Shown here: positions 34,864-45,507 of the stretch, in pieces
Layout: the number at the start of each line of letters is the position of its first letter
How positions within the stretch are numbered: the first letter of the stretch is position 1
Assembly (NCBI GenBank): GCA_019240125.1
Contig: JAFAYW010000092.1
Span: 1-57,915, forward strand
Direction of reading: 5' to 3'
Length of the DNA stretch: 57,915 nt
From: Alphaproteobacteria bacterium
GTDB lineage: Bacteria > Pseudomonadota > Alphaproteobacteria > ATCC43930 > CGMCC-115725
Made by a program: the position numbers and the translations under genes
The notes under the pieces: generated by a model
Told to the model about the DNA's origin: nothing
What the model saw: only the letters and a program-made list of their open reading frames with translations
Database searches by the model: none

Positions 34864-35472
34864 ATGCGGAAAGCAGCGATTTCAATCGCGGTGGCGTTGG
34901 GCACGGCACCGATGGCCAATGCCCAGACAGTTACGGATCCTGCTGAGATTGCCTCGCGTCTTCACTTTTGGGCGCAGGACCCCGGGAGCCCGGTCTATTA
35001 CGGGCAAGTAAACAGCGTGAATCCGCGGACCGGACAGGTATTAGGTTACTATCAATGCCTTGCAATCGCATTTATCAAATACGAAGGCGGCGTGTTCTAT
35101 TACGCTCACAAGATGTGGGGGAAGTCACCGGACGGGTCTTGTCACTATGATGATGTGACGTCGCGCAAAGTCGGCAATCATGGCGCGTGTGTAAAGGATT
35201 CGGAAGCGGGTTTTGGCGCTGCGATCGGTACCGCGCGCATGTCCAAGGACAATATTGATTACATGCATAGCATCTTCAGGACTGTGGATACCAACACCCG
35301 CCGAGTGGGGGAGACCGCTGCCTGTATACCGCCGAGAGGTGTCGGTGCTGGTCTTTACTCTCTCAAGATCGAGGATGGCCGCTTTAAACTCATCACCAAC
35401 CGGCCCTTGGATTACGAAGTGAACATCAATGCGCAAGATCCACAGCATCCGCCGACCAATCCGGTCTTCTAA
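34864..35472 (+). CDS. Exported hypothetical protein
   Basis: 202 residues with a signal peptide (RKAAISIAVALGTAPMANAQ) and cleavage after ANA. The mature protein contains four or five Cys (QCLAIAF, GSCHYDD, HGACVKD, TAACIPP), enough for two disulfides, and many aromatic residues in PVYYGQVNSVNP and GGVFYYAHKMWG. I do not recognise the family. The long gaps on both sides (148 and 188 bases) suggest its own promoter. It is probably a periplasmic or secreted accessory protein of the oxidative locus or an unrelated insertion. Confidence 0.7.
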   Translation: MRKAAISIAVALGTAPMANAQTVTDPAEIASRLHFWAQDPGSPVYYGQVNSVNPRTGQVLGYYQCLAIAFIKYEGGVFYYAHKMWGKSPDGSCHYDDVTSRKVGNHGACVKDSEAGFGAAIGTARMSKDNIDYMHSIFRTVDTNTRRVGETAACIPPRGVGAGLYSLKIEDGRFKLITNRPLDYEVNINAQDPQHPPTNPVF

Positions 35473-35502
35473 ATGTGGGTCCGGGAGCGGCCCTCTGTTC
35501 TA

Positions 35503-35532
35503 ACCCGGCGATGAAGTGCCGACGCGCCGGGT
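35503..35532 (+). terminator. Possible hairpin terminator
   Basis: ACCCGGCG (35503-35510) pairs perfectly with CGCCGGGT (35525-35532) across a 14-base loop, 31 bases after the secreted hypothetical gene. There is no strong T tract. It may separate that gene from the P450-peroxidase pair. Confidence 0.35.
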
Positions 35533-35660
35533 CTAAATCGGAAGACAAACGGTGATGACGCGCTCAGCGGGGCTGCACTGATAATCTGACGGGGCGTGAC
35601 GGTGGTTGTCGGCACCATTCGGCCTGACGAGCGGCCGGGCGTGATGGGAAGGTGCGAGAG

Positions 35661-36911
35661 ATGAGCTTTCTTGAAACATTCGACGGCACGGCAGACCCGG
35701 CGGCCCGCACGGCGCTGTTTTTCGGTGCGGTGCAGGCCGATTGGCGCTCGCTCTTTGCGGAATTGCGTGAGACGCGGCCGATCCTCGATCTGCCGGTCAT
35801 GACGGTTGTCACGCGGTGGGCCGATGTCGTCGATATGTTGTCGCGCAATGAGACGTTCCGCGTGACCTATGCCCCCCATATGGACCCCTCGGTCGGGCCA
35901 TTCATGCTGGGGCGGGATGGCGCGATCGAAAACTGGCGCGATAAGGCGGCGATGCGGACGCTATTGCGCTGGGACGATCTGCCGGGCATTCGCGCTACTG
36001 CGGCCGAGGTTGCATCCACCGCTCTGCGCGCTGCCACGCAAGGTCCCAGCGGCGTGTTCGACGTCGTCGCGACCGTGTCGCGGCTGGTGCCGCTGAAAAT
36101 CGTGCAGCGCTGTTTCGGCTTTCCCGGCCCCGATGACGCGACCATGCTCGCCTGGTCTCGCGCCACCCAGGCAGACATGTTCCACAACCTCACCAACGAT
36201 CCCGCCATCCTGCAGGCAAACATCGCGGCCGGGCAGGCGATGCAGGCCTGGGTGGCGCAGTTCGTCGACGGTCGCCAGCCCTGGGCCACCGCGGCGGGAG
36301 AGGATACCGTGTCGCGGCTGCTGCGCCTGACCGGGGCAGGCCTGTCCGGCCTTGACCGGCAAGGGGTGATCAGCAATGTCTGCGGCCTGCTGGTCGGCGC
36401 GATCGAGACGGCGTCGCAGGCGATCGCCAACGCGACGGCGCAGATCCTGCTGAACCCGACGCAAGCCGGGCTCGCCACTCAGGCCGCGCAGAAGGGCGAC
36501 AACGCGACGTTTGACGCCATCGTGTGGGAGGCGTTGCGCTTCGCGCCGATGACAACCTTTGTCCTGCGGGTGGCGGCAGAGCCGGCGGTGCTGGCGCCGG
36601 GCACCGACCATCAGGCCACGGTGCCGGCGGGTCGGGTGGTGGCGGCGGGTATCGGCTCGGCCATGTTTGACCCGGCGGTGTTCCCGGGACCCGACGACTT
36701 CCAGACACGCCCCCGCGATCTCTATCTTCATGTCGGCTTTGGAGCGCATATCTGCCTTGGGCAGTATGTCGCCTACGAGATCATCCCGGAGACAATCCGG
36801 CAGGTTCTGCTGGTTCCTGGCGTGCATCTGCTGCCGCAGGATGGGAGCGCCATCAACAATGCCGGCGGCCCGTTCGCCGAGTCGTTCAAGCTCGGCTTCA
36901 AGGCGGCCTGA
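35661..36911 (+). CDS. Cytochrome P450
   Basis: 416 residues from the ATG at 35661 (GGGAAGG 8 bases upstream; a GTG at 35652 is also in frame). The haem thiolate is Cys365 in FGAHICLGQYVAYE, the ExxR motif is EALR in VWEALRFAP, and the I-helix oxygen-activation site is LLVGAIETASQA (acid-alcohol pair Glu-Thr). Size and lack of an anchor mark a soluble class I bacterial P450. Its stop overlaps the start of the haem peroxidase gene (ATGA-like, base 36911), so both are made together. In fungi and some bacteria such a P450 rearranges the hydroperoxide made by a fused dioxygenase. Here I infer the same job as a separate partner. Ferredoxin and reductase are not encoded nearby, as expected for a peroxide-rearranging P450. 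Confidence 0.9.
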   Translation: MSFLETFDGTADPAARTALFFGAVQADWRSLFAELRETRPILDLPVMTVVTRWADVVDMLSRNETFRVTYAPHMDPSVGPFMLGRDGAIENWRDKAAMRTLLRWDDLPGIRATAAEVASTALRAATQGPSGVFDVVATVSRLVPLKIVQRCFGFPGPDDATMLAWSRATQADMFHNLTNDPAILQANIAAGQAMQAWVAQFVDGRQPWATAAGEDTVSRLLRLTGAGLSGLDRQGVISNVCGLLVGAIETASQAIANATAQILLNPTQAGLATQAAQKGDNATFDAIVWEALRFAPMTTFVLRVAAEPAVLAPGTDHQATVPAGRVVAAGIGSAMFDPAVFPGPDDFQTRPRDLYLHVGFGAHICLGQYVAYEIIPETIRQVLLVPGVHLLPQDGSAINNAGGPFAESFKLGFKAA

Positions 36912-38500
36912 TGCCAACACGCGGCCAACAGCGGGACACGAGCCGCGACGGCTTCCGCAACAAGGTCGAGGCGACCCTGCTCTCCGGCCTCAAGCCATTC
37001 TGGGGCTTGGTCAACGTGACGCCCTGGCTTGCCCGGATTGCCAACCGGCTGATCGTTAACAACGCGGTGATGAAGGCACCGTGCCGGCCATTGGCGCTGA
37101 GCACGCAGGCGTCGTACACAAACTGGTCGACGCTGAGCGACCGGACCTGGTTCAGCCGTTACCTGCCGGCCGTGCCGCAGGATCGGCTGCCGCCCGTGGC
37201 GGAGGTGGCCACCCTCTTCAAGCTGCGGCCGGAGCGCCCGCCGGTGCTTTCCGATCGATCCTCTCTGCTGTTCCCGAGCTTTGCCCAGTGGTTCACCGAC
37301 GGGTTCCTGATGACAGACCAGGACCGAAGGCGCACCCGTACCAACCATCAGATCGACCTGTCACAGCTTTATGGTCTGAACCCGACCGTTACCGCGGCGC
37401 TGCGGCGGCGCAGCGAGGCGGCGGGGGAGAAAGGCAAGCTCAAATCCGTCACCTCGGGCAACGGCGAGTGGGCGCCGCCGCTTTATGACGCGACCGGCAG
37501 GCGCGATCCGGCCTTCGCGCTGGTGCCAGAGCCGACCCATCTGCCCGGCGACTGGCCGATCGAAAAACGCGCGGCGCTCTTCGCGTTCGGCGGCGAACGC
37601 GCCAATTCAACTGCTTACACCGCGGCGATCGGCACGCTGTTTCTGCGCGAGCACAACCGGCTCTGCACCCTGCTCGAACGGAACAATCCGGGCTGGGATG
37701 ACGAGCGCGTGTTTCAGACCGCTCGCAACATCAACATCGTCCTGCTCATCAAATTGGTGGTCGAGGAATACATCAACCATATCTCACCTTATTGGATGAA
37801 ATTGCTGGCCGACCCGTCGGCGTCGTACACCGCGCCGTGGAACCGTGAGAACTGGATCCCGGTCGAGTTCAATCTGCTCTACCGCTGGCACAGCCTCGTG
37901 CCGACAGATGTGAAATGGGGTGCGGCTAACGTCGCGCTGGCGGAGTTGCGCTTCGACAACCGTACCTTGCTGCAGGATGGCCTGGTCACGGCTTTCGCGA
38001 GCGCCAGCCAGACCCGTGCCTGGCGGATTGGCATGTTCAATACGACACCAATGCTGGACGGTGTCGAAATGGCATCGATTCAGCAGGGCCGCGACAATCG
38101 TCTCGCCAGCTACAACGACTATCGAGAGGTATTCAAATATCCGCGGGTCACCCGATTTGAGCAGATCAGCAGCGATCCGTTGGTCGTCAGTGAATTGCGC
38201 CGGATTTACGTTAGTGTTGATCAGATCGAGTATTTCGTCGGTCTGTTCGCTGAGGAACTGGCCCCCCGTTCGGCGGTCCCGCCGTTGATCGGCCGCATGG
38301 TCGGCGCTGACGCGTTCTCCCACGCGCTGACCAATCCGCTGCTGTCGCCGCACGTTTATAACGCGGGCACGTTCACCCCGGCCGGCATGGAGGTGATCGA
38401 GCGCACCTCCACTCTCGCCGATTTACTGGCACGCAACGACATGGTACCGGCCGGGACGCGCATTTCGATGGAGGCTGAGGGCTATCAATCGGTGGCATAG
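36911..38500 (+). CDS. Animal-type haem peroxidase, putative fatty-acid dioxygenase
   Basis: A 529-residue member of the peroxidase-cyclooxygenase superfamily. EFNLLYRWHSLVP (319-331) matches cyclooxygenase EFNHLYHWHPLMP, giving the radical Tyr324 and proximal haem ligand His327. FAQWFTD (124-130) aligns with FAQHFTH, so the distal Gln is kept as Gln126 while the distal His becomes Asp130. NHQIDLSQLYG and FLREHNRLC are further family signatures. No signal peptide is seen. Members with these residues insert O2 into fatty acids to give hydroperoxides. Coupling to the P450 gene and the patatin upstream supports an oxylipin pathway. Peroxidase activity may be weak without the distal His. Function on lipids is inferred. 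Confidence 0.88.
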   Translation: MPTRGQQRDTSRDGFRNKVEATLLSGLKPFWGLVNVTPWLARIANRLIVNNAVMKAPCRPLALSTQASYTNWSTLSDRTWFSRYLPAVPQDRLPPVAEVATLFKLRPERPPVLSDRSSLLFPSFAQWFTDGFLMTDQDRRRTRTNHQIDLSQLYGLNPTVTAALRRRSEAAGEKGKLKSVTSGNGEWAPPLYDATGRRDPAFALVPEPTHLPGDWPIEKRAALFAFGGERANSTAYTAAIGTLFLREHNRLCTLLERNNPGWDDERVFQTARNINIVLLIKLVVEEYINHISPYWMKLLADPSASYTAPWNRENWIPVEFNLLYRWHSLVPTDVKWGAANVALAELRFDNRTLLQDGLVTAFASASQTRAWRIGMFNTTPMLDGVEMASIQQGRDNRLASYNDYREVFKYPRVTRFEQISSDPLVVSELRRIYVSVDQIEYFVGLFAEELAPRSAVPPLIGRMVGADAFSHALTNPLLSPHVYNAGTFTPAGMEVIERTSTLADLLARNDMVPAGTRISMEAEGYQSVA

Positions 38501-38547
38501 GCCCGCATCCTAGCTGCCGCCGAACCGCTCAAAATGAACAAAGGTAT

Positions 38548-40656
38548 ATGACCCCAGATCCGATGGGCGCCTCACCGGTCAACCGCTTACCTCGCGCATC
38601 TCTGAGACGACTGGATCGCAGAAGCTCCGGCAGACTGTTCCGACTGCAGCCGGCATTGGTCACCGTCGTCGTCGGGCTTGTCTTCCTGACCGCCGCTGCG
38701 GTCGCTGGAAGCGCTGGTATGTTGGCGTTGCAGCAGACTCGCGCCCTGATCGACCGGGCGCGGACCGACACCGTCTCGGCCGCGGATGCCGAGGTGCGCC
38801 GGTTCTTTGAGACGGCTCCGGGAGTTACCGACGAACTTGTGGCTCAGGCGTCGCGTGGCGCGTTGCCACTCGACGATTTCGACCGCCTGGCGGCGCTGTT
38901 CGCGGAGCGCTTGAGACACGTCCCGGGTTTGGCCTGGATTGGCTATGCCGATGCAGCCAGCGGGCGATATGTCGGGGCAACGCGCTATGATGACGATGAA
39001 ATTGTCGAGTACATCGCCAACCCCAATGTCGATGGCGGGATGCCGCGCCAGACCGCCGTTACCGCCGACGGACAGCGATTAACCCCGAGCCACGTCGAGA
39101 ATAATCCCTACCTCGTCGTGACCAAGCCCTGGTACCAGCTTGGAATCAAGACACCGGGCCCGACCTGGACCAATTTTTATCAATTCACGTCTGGCGGCCC
39201 GGGCATCACCTGCATGACCCGCTTTACGGCACCGGGCGCTGGCGCCCCGACCGGCTTGTTCCACGCGGATCTGCGTGTCGAGCGGATCGCGACCTTCTTC
39301 ACCACGATGCGTATCGGCGACGGCGGCGGAGTGTTTCTGACCGATAAGAATGGTCGACGCCTGGTGTCACCCGCGACAGGAGCGGCACCGAGCGCAGGCA
39401 CAGCGGTCGATCTGGTTGCCGCTCGGGGTGTGGCAACACCTGATACGCCATTCACCGCGAGTTCAGGCGGCAACAACTACGAGATCGTCTTCAAACCCAT
39501 AGCGGTTAAAGGCGATCTGCGCCTCGACCTGGCCGTGGATATCGATCTGGCTGACGTCACCGCCGGCATCTATCGCCAAGCATTGATCGCCAGTGTCATA
39601 GCCGCGGTTGCAACGCTGCTAGCCGCCTATCTTGGCGTGTTGCTGTCGTCGCGCATTGCTCGTCCTATAACCGTGATCGCCAGCGATATGACAGCGATCG
39701 GTAATTTCGCTCTTTCACCGCAACCCGCACCGCGATCCTTTGTGCGCGAGATTGCCGAACTTGGTGAAGCGGTCGATCGCATGAAAGCGAACTTGCGCTC
39801 GTTCAGCCACTATGTACCCACCGACCTGGTTCGTCGCCTGCTCGCCGCCGGTAAGGAAGCCGAGCTCGGCGGCGAAGTCCGGCAGCTGACCATATTCTTT
39901 TCCGATGTTCGCAATTTCACGACGATGTCCGAAGGTATGCCGCCGGGCGAGTTGGTCGCGGCGATGGGGCGGTATTTCGAGCTGATGACAACAGCAATCA
40001 CCCGACATCACGGCACGGTCGACAAGTTCATGGGTGACGGCATCATGGCGTTCTACAATGCGCCGGGTGACCTGTCCGACCATGCGCGCCAGGCCTGCCT
40101 TGGCGCGCTTGAAGCACAGGCCGCTCTGGCTGCGTTCGCTCGCGACAGCGCGCCCGGGCAGCCCGATTTTGCGACGCGGATCGGGCTCGGCCTCGGCGAA
40201 GTCCTCGTCGGTAACATCGGTACGCCAACGCGGTTTCAGTACACCTTGCTTGGCGATCAGGTAAATCTGGCGAGCCGGCTTGAAAGTCTCAATAAGCTGT
40301 ACGGCACTCTGATCATGGGGAACGAGGCTCTGTTCGCCGAAGTGGGCACCGGGTTCGAGTGGCGCCGGCTTGATCGGGTCGCGGTTAAGGGCCGCTATCA
40401 AGGCACGCTGGTCTATGAATTACTGGGTGAGCGCGGCGCGACCGCCGAGAACGTCCTCACGGCACGTGATGTCTATGAACGTGCGCTCGACGCCTATTTC
40501 GCCGGCGACTTCCTTCAGGCTGAGGCGGGTTTCAAGGCGGCAGCGGCGTGTCGTTCGAACGATCTTGCCTCACGCATGATGGCTGAACGGTCGCACGAAT
40601 TAGCCGCCGCGCCGCCGAGTGAGTGGAACGGCATCCACGTTATGCATGAGAAGTGA
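38548..40656 (+). CDS. Membrane-bound class III adenylate cyclase with extracytoplasmic sensor
   Basis: 702 residues. TM1 is at about 34-60 (LVTVVVGLVFLTAAAVAGSA). A Cache/PDC-like periplasmic sensor spans about 70-330 (WIGYADAASGRYVGATRYDD, TKPWYQLGIKTPGPTW). TM2 is near 350-372 and is followed by HAMP (RIARPITVIASDMTAIG). The catalytic domain is about 445-630: D453 in IFFSDVRNFTT and D497 in DKFMGDGIMAFYN bind metal. Lys493 and the GDQVNLASRLESL motif indicate ATP as substrate, giving cAMP. Output presumably goes to a CRP-like regulator elsewhere. Located 47 bases after the peroxidase gene, it may sense a product of the pathway. Confidence 0.9.
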   Translation: MTPDPMGASPVNRLPRASLRRLDRRSSGRLFRLQPALVTVVVGLVFLTAAAVAGSAGMLALQQTRALIDRARTDTVSAADAEVRRFFETAPGVTDELVAQASRGALPLDDFDRLAALFAERLRHVPGLAWIGYADAASGRYVGATRYDDDEIVEYIANPNVDGGMPRQTAVTADGQRLTPSHVENNPYLVVTKPWYQLGIKTPGPTWTNFYQFTSGGPGITCMTRFTAPGAGAPTGLFHADLRVERIATFFTTMRIGDGGGVFLTDKNGRRLVSPATGAAPSAGTAVDLVAARGVATPDTPFTASSGGNNYEIVFKPIAVKGDLRLDLAVDIDLADVTAGIYRQALIASVIAAVATLLAAYLGVLLSSRIARPITVIASDMTAIGNFALSPQPAPRSFVREIAELGEAVDRMKANLRSFSHYVPTDLVRRLLAAGKEAELGGEVRQLTIFFSDVRNFTTMSEGMPPGELVAAMGRYFELMTTAITRHHGTVDKFMGDGIMAFYNAPGDLSDHARQACLGALEAQAALAAFARDSAPGQPDFATRIGLGLGEVLVGNIGTPTRFQYTLLGDQVNLASRLESLNKLYGTLIMGNEALFAEVGTGFEWRRLDRVAVKGRYQGTLVYELLGERGATAENVLTARDVYERALDAYFAGDFLQAEAGFKAAAACRSNDLASRMMAERSHELAAAPPSEWNGIHVMHEK

Positions 40657-40679
40657 CCGTCAATCATGGCCGCGCATGA

Positions 40680-40697
40680 GGCGCGAATGCTCGCGCC
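40680..40697. terminator. Bidirectional hairpin between convergent genes
   Basis: GGCGCGA (40680-40686), loop ATGC, TCGCGCC (40691-40697): a perfect 7-bp GC-rich stem with a tetraloop in the 56-base gap where the cyclase gene and the minus-strand binding-protein gene meet. There is no T tract, but place and symmetry suit a terminator that serves both strands. Confidence 0.55.
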
Positions 40698-40712
40698 CAT
40701 GGCCCGTGTGGG

Positions 40713-41951
40713 TCATTTGTTGAGAAACGGACATTTGACTTCGGAGAGCGGCTGGAAGGCCTGGTCGCCCGGGACGGTTGCGATCAGTTTGTAGTAGTCC
40801 CACGGGTATTTCGACTCGGCGGGCGATTTGACCTGGAACAGGTACATGTCGTGGATGTGCAATCCGTCGGCGCGGACATGGCCGTTTGGCGAGAACACAT
40901 CCTTGACCGGAAGCTCCTTCATCTTCGCGGCCACCGGCTCCGCGGCGTCGGTACCGGCGGCCTGTATCGCCTGCAGATAGTGCAACGTCGCGGAGTAGAC
41001 GCCCATCTGCACGGTGTCCGGCATCTTTTTCGTCACCGCGAAGAAGCGCTTTGAGAAGGCGCGGGTCTCGTCATTCATGTCCCAGTAAAAGGCTTCGCTG
41101 AGCAAAAGCCCCTGCGCCGTCTCGAGGCCTATGCTGTCGACATCGGGGATCTGGTTCAGCAGCGTTATCAGTTTCTGGCCGCCTTGCGTCAGGCCGAATT
41201 CATGCGCCTGCTTGACGGTATTGACCGTGTCGTTGCCGGCATTGGCGATGCCGATCGCCTTGGCACCCGAAGCCTGCGCCTGCAACAGGAAGGATGAGAA
41301 GTCGGATGTGTTGAGCGGGTGGCGAACCTCGCCGAGCACTTTGCCGCCGCTCTCCTTGACGATCCGCATCGTCTCGTTGGCGAGGTCGTAGCCAAAGGTG
41401 TAATCAACCGTCAGAAAGAACCAGCTATCGGCGCCGCTCTTGACCGCGGCGCTACCGATCGCATGTGACAGCGCGTAGGTGTCCATCGAGAAATGGAACG
41501 CGGTCGGCCCGCAATTCTCGCTGGTGATACGATTGGTCAGCCCGCCGCTGACGATAATGATCCTGTTCTTTTCTTTGGCGACCTGCTCGACGGCGAGCGC
41601 GGCGCTCGATGCCGTCACGTCGAGGATCGCATCGACCTTGTCGCTGTCGAACCATTGCCGGGCCAATGCGGAGGCGGTGTCGGGCTTGTTCTGGTGATCG
41701 ACGAAAACCAGCTCGATCGGCTTTCCGAGAACAGTCTTGCCGAAATCCTCGACGGCGAGCCGAGCGGCGGTGACGCTGCCGATGCCGGTCTCGTCGGCAT
41801 AGGTACTGGATTGATCGATCAGGTAGCCGATCTTTACGACGCCATCGGAAATCTTGTCGCCGGGACTGTCGGCGTCGGCCGCTGGCGCCAATGGCATCAG
41901 CGTCAGCATAATCAAGGCGGCCGCAACGCGCACGGCTGCATGCGTCTTCAT
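40713..41951 (-). CDS. LivK-like ABC transporter substrate-binding protein
   Basis: A 412-residue periplasmic binding protein with a signal peptide (AAVRVAAALIMLTLMPLAPA). The type I binding-protein fold of the branched-chain amino-acid family is clear: VVKIGYLIDQSSTYADETG, AARLAVEDFGKTVLGKPIEL, ILDVTASSAALAVEQVA, WFFLTVDYTFGYDLANET and SDFSSFLLQAQASGAKAIG. Members of this group in proteobacteria often bind aromatic acids or amides. There are no permease or ATPase genes next to it, so it is another orphan binding protein. The EttA gene lies upstream on the same strand with a 179-base gap and is probably transcribed apart. Confidence 0.9.
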   Translation of the reverse strand: MKTHAAVRVAAALIMLTLMPLAPAADADSPGDKISDGVVKIGYLIDQSSTYADETGIGSVTAARLAVEDFGKTVLGKPIELVFVDHQNKPDTASALARQWFDSDKVDAILDVTASSAALAVEQVAKEKNRIIIVSGGLTNRITSENCGPTAFHFSMDTYALSHAIGSAAVKSGADSWFFLTVDYTFGYDLANETMRIVKESGGKVLGEVRHPLNTSDFSSFLLQAQASGAKAIGIANAGNDTVNTVKQAHEFGLTQGGQKLITLLNQIPDVDSIGLETAQGLLLSEAFYWDMNDETRAFSKRFFAVTKKMPDTVQMGVYSATLHYLQAIQAAGTDAAEPVAAKMKELPVKDVFSPNGHVRADGLHIHDMYLFQVKSPAESKYPWDYYKLIATVPGDQAFQPLSEVKCPFLNK

Positions 41952-42130
41952 CGTTCTCTCCCCCGGTGTTCCCGCGCGTCGTCAGCACTCTGCGATTGGC
42001 CCGCAGGACTGGACGGCATGGTCGTCGATGGCCGAGGCCCGATCAAGTGCCCCGCGACATGGGGCTGGCAATGCGCCCGGGCGTCACCAAAAGCTTGCAG
42101 CTTGCTCGATCGCGGAGCCGCTATGTCCAG

Positions 42131-43813
<1,683 letters not shown>

Positions 43814-44135
43814 GCGCTGCGGCTTTCTAAAACGGGGAGTTGAATCGCGAGGTAGAGACGACGCCGCGGGGCGTCAAGCCCGATATACGTGCCGAGGACC
43901 TGGCCGGCCCTGGGCGGGACGCTCTGGTGGCGAACGAAAGTCTTCCGAGCGTCCGGCTTTGCGCCCGCTCGCTGCCAAATGGCGCGACCCTGGCGCGCAG
44001 CAGTGTAAGCGCGAAAAATTCTTCGCCTGTGACGTTCGTCACAAGGGCCGGGCCGGGGGCTGCTTTATGGTTAATTCATGGGTTCGGCGTGCATCTGCGA
44101 GGTCCGAAGCCGTGAAACCATCGCACAGGGCTGCC
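43814..44135. other. Divergent intergenic region, ettA/lysE-like
   Basis: 322 bases between the ettA start and the chosen start of the LysE-like gene. The LysE frame stays open back to 43812, but the extra sequence is Arg/Gly-rich, shows no resemblance to a transporter and lacks a ribosome-binding site. I treat it as non-coding and presumably promoter-bearing. A further in-frame ATG at 44068 is possible but not preferred. Confidence 0.5.
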
Positions 44136-44756
44136 ATGACCACCCCTCTGTTTGCCGGCGCAGTCCTCGGATTGTCGATCGCGGCGCCGTTTGGACCGGT
44201 CTCTCTGCTTTGCGTCCAGCAAAGCCTGAATTTAGGGTACCGCCCTGGCTTTGCGATCGGCTGTGGCGCGTCGACTGCGCACGGCGCCTTTGCCTCGATC
44301 GCGATCGCCAGCGCCGGCGTCACCTCGGCAGTTCTGGCGCCCGACGCTACCGCCATTCGTCTGCTGTCCGCGCTGATACTGGTCTGCCTCGGCGTCCGAA
44401 TGCTGCTGCGAGCGAGGTCCCTCGACTCGCTTTCCCAGCCAGTTGGCCCGCATGCGGCCTATGCATCCGGGCTTATGCTCTCCTTGTCCAATCCGCTGAC
44501 CATCATCCCGTATCTCGCGTTGGCCACCGCGGCGGCGACCGAACGAAGCGCGGGCGCTTCGCTATCCCTTTGGTCAATCCCGGGCGTCGTATTGGGGGCC
44601 TTCACCTGGTACGCGACGCTGAGCTTCGCGACGTCTCTGCTGCGGCGTGGAGTGCCCAAAGGCATGACGCGATTCCTCAACCTGCTCGGTGGCTGCACCT
44701 TTATCGGCTTTGGCGCGAATATCGGCCGCGAGGTTTTCTGGGCGATCAGCGTTTGA
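44136..44756 (+). CDS. LysE/RhtB-family amino-acid exporter
   Basis: 206 residues with about six hydrophobic helices. The N-terminus shows the family hallmark AAPFGPVSLLCVQQSLNLGY (compare GPG..L......G...G). The second signature is SGLMLSLSNPLTIIPYLALA, where LysE proteins have NPK/NPL before a helix. It exports amino acids or similar small cations across the inner membrane. The start at 44136 was chosen because the family begins directly with the first helix. It converges on the MAPEG gene with a 25-base gap. Confidence 0.85.
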   Translation: MTTPLFAGAVLGLSIAAPFGPVSLLCVQQSLNLGYRPGFAIGCGASTAHGAFASIAIASAGVTSAVLAPDATAIRLLSALILVCLGVRMLLRARSLDSLSQPVGPHAAYASGLMLSLSNPLTIIPYLALATAAATERSAGASLSLWSIPGVVLGAFTWYATLSFATSLLRRGVPKGMTRFLNLLGGCTFIGFGANIGREVFWAISV

Positions 44757-44781
44757 TCCAGCCACGGACGCTGGGCGACTG

Positions 44782-45447
44782 TTACCGTGCGGCCGGTTTG
44801 GTGGCCCAGAATAGAAAGGCCTCGATGAGGAGGAAAACCGCGATTGGCACGATGCCGCCGATCGGCCCAGCCACCTCATCGCCGAAGCGGAAGGCGACAT
44901 AGAGAAGTATGAGCATGCTGACACCCATGCTCGGCGCGCCAATGCCCCGCATCGCTGCGCTGTGGTGATAACCAATCCAGAATGCGAACCGTGCCACGAT
45001 CCACAGCACAGCCGTCGCCAGCACCGCGCGCATCGCCGCGCCGTCGGGGCAATAGGCTGCCAGCCCGAACAACGCCGCAGCGAACGCCACAATCTGCTCC
45101 AGCGTATTCTGCAGATAGCGCTGGTTCACTCGCAGTCGCCGCGTCTCAAACCCGGCCAGCGGGTCAAAAGCCGGTGACGACAGCCGCTCATGCGCCACCG
45201 CCTCAACCCCGGCCACGAGGCAGAACAGCACCGCCATGCACCAGCATTTCAGCGCGAACAGCATGCGAGCGCCGGGCTCGTCCATGCCAGCGAGCGGCGG
45301 CGCGAAAAAAGCGATGCCGCACCACAATGCAGCCGCCAGCACCATCGCGCTCGCGATGCCCGCGCTCGCGACACGGCGCTGCTGGCGCAAATCGGGGGGG
45401 CCATGTGCGCCCGAGGGCGGCTGATCTTGTGAAGAGGCAGCGGGCAT
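44782..45447 (-). CDS. MAPEG-family membrane protein
   Basis: 221 residues from the ATG at 45447. Four helices of the MAPEG type (membrane-associated proteins in eicosanoid and glutathione metabolism) are visible at about 28-50, 65-85, 115-150 and 180-215. The hallmark RYLQNTLEQIVAFAAALFGL lies between helices two and three. The open frame extends far upstream over the divergent selenoprotein gene, but that part is antisense to it and is rejected. MAPEG proteins conjugate glutathione to, or isomerise, lipid-derived compounds. Bacterial members are mostly uncharacterised. Confidence 0.82.
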   Translation of the reverse strand: MPAASSQDQPPSGAHGPPDLRQQRRVASAGIASAMVLAAALWCGIAFFAPPLAGMDEPGARMLFALKCWCMAVLFCLVAGVEAVAHERLSSPAFDPLAGFETRRLRVNQRYLQNTLEQIVAFAAALFGLAAYCPDGAAMRAVLATAVLWIVARFAFWIGYHHSAAMRGIGAPSMGVSMLILLYVAFRFGDEVAGPIGGIVPIAVFLLIEAFLFWATKPAAR

Positions 45448-45507
45448 AACACATTTCAAAGCTGGGAATTGAGAGCCTGCACTGAGGCTGGCCGATGAGG
45501 ACGTGCG

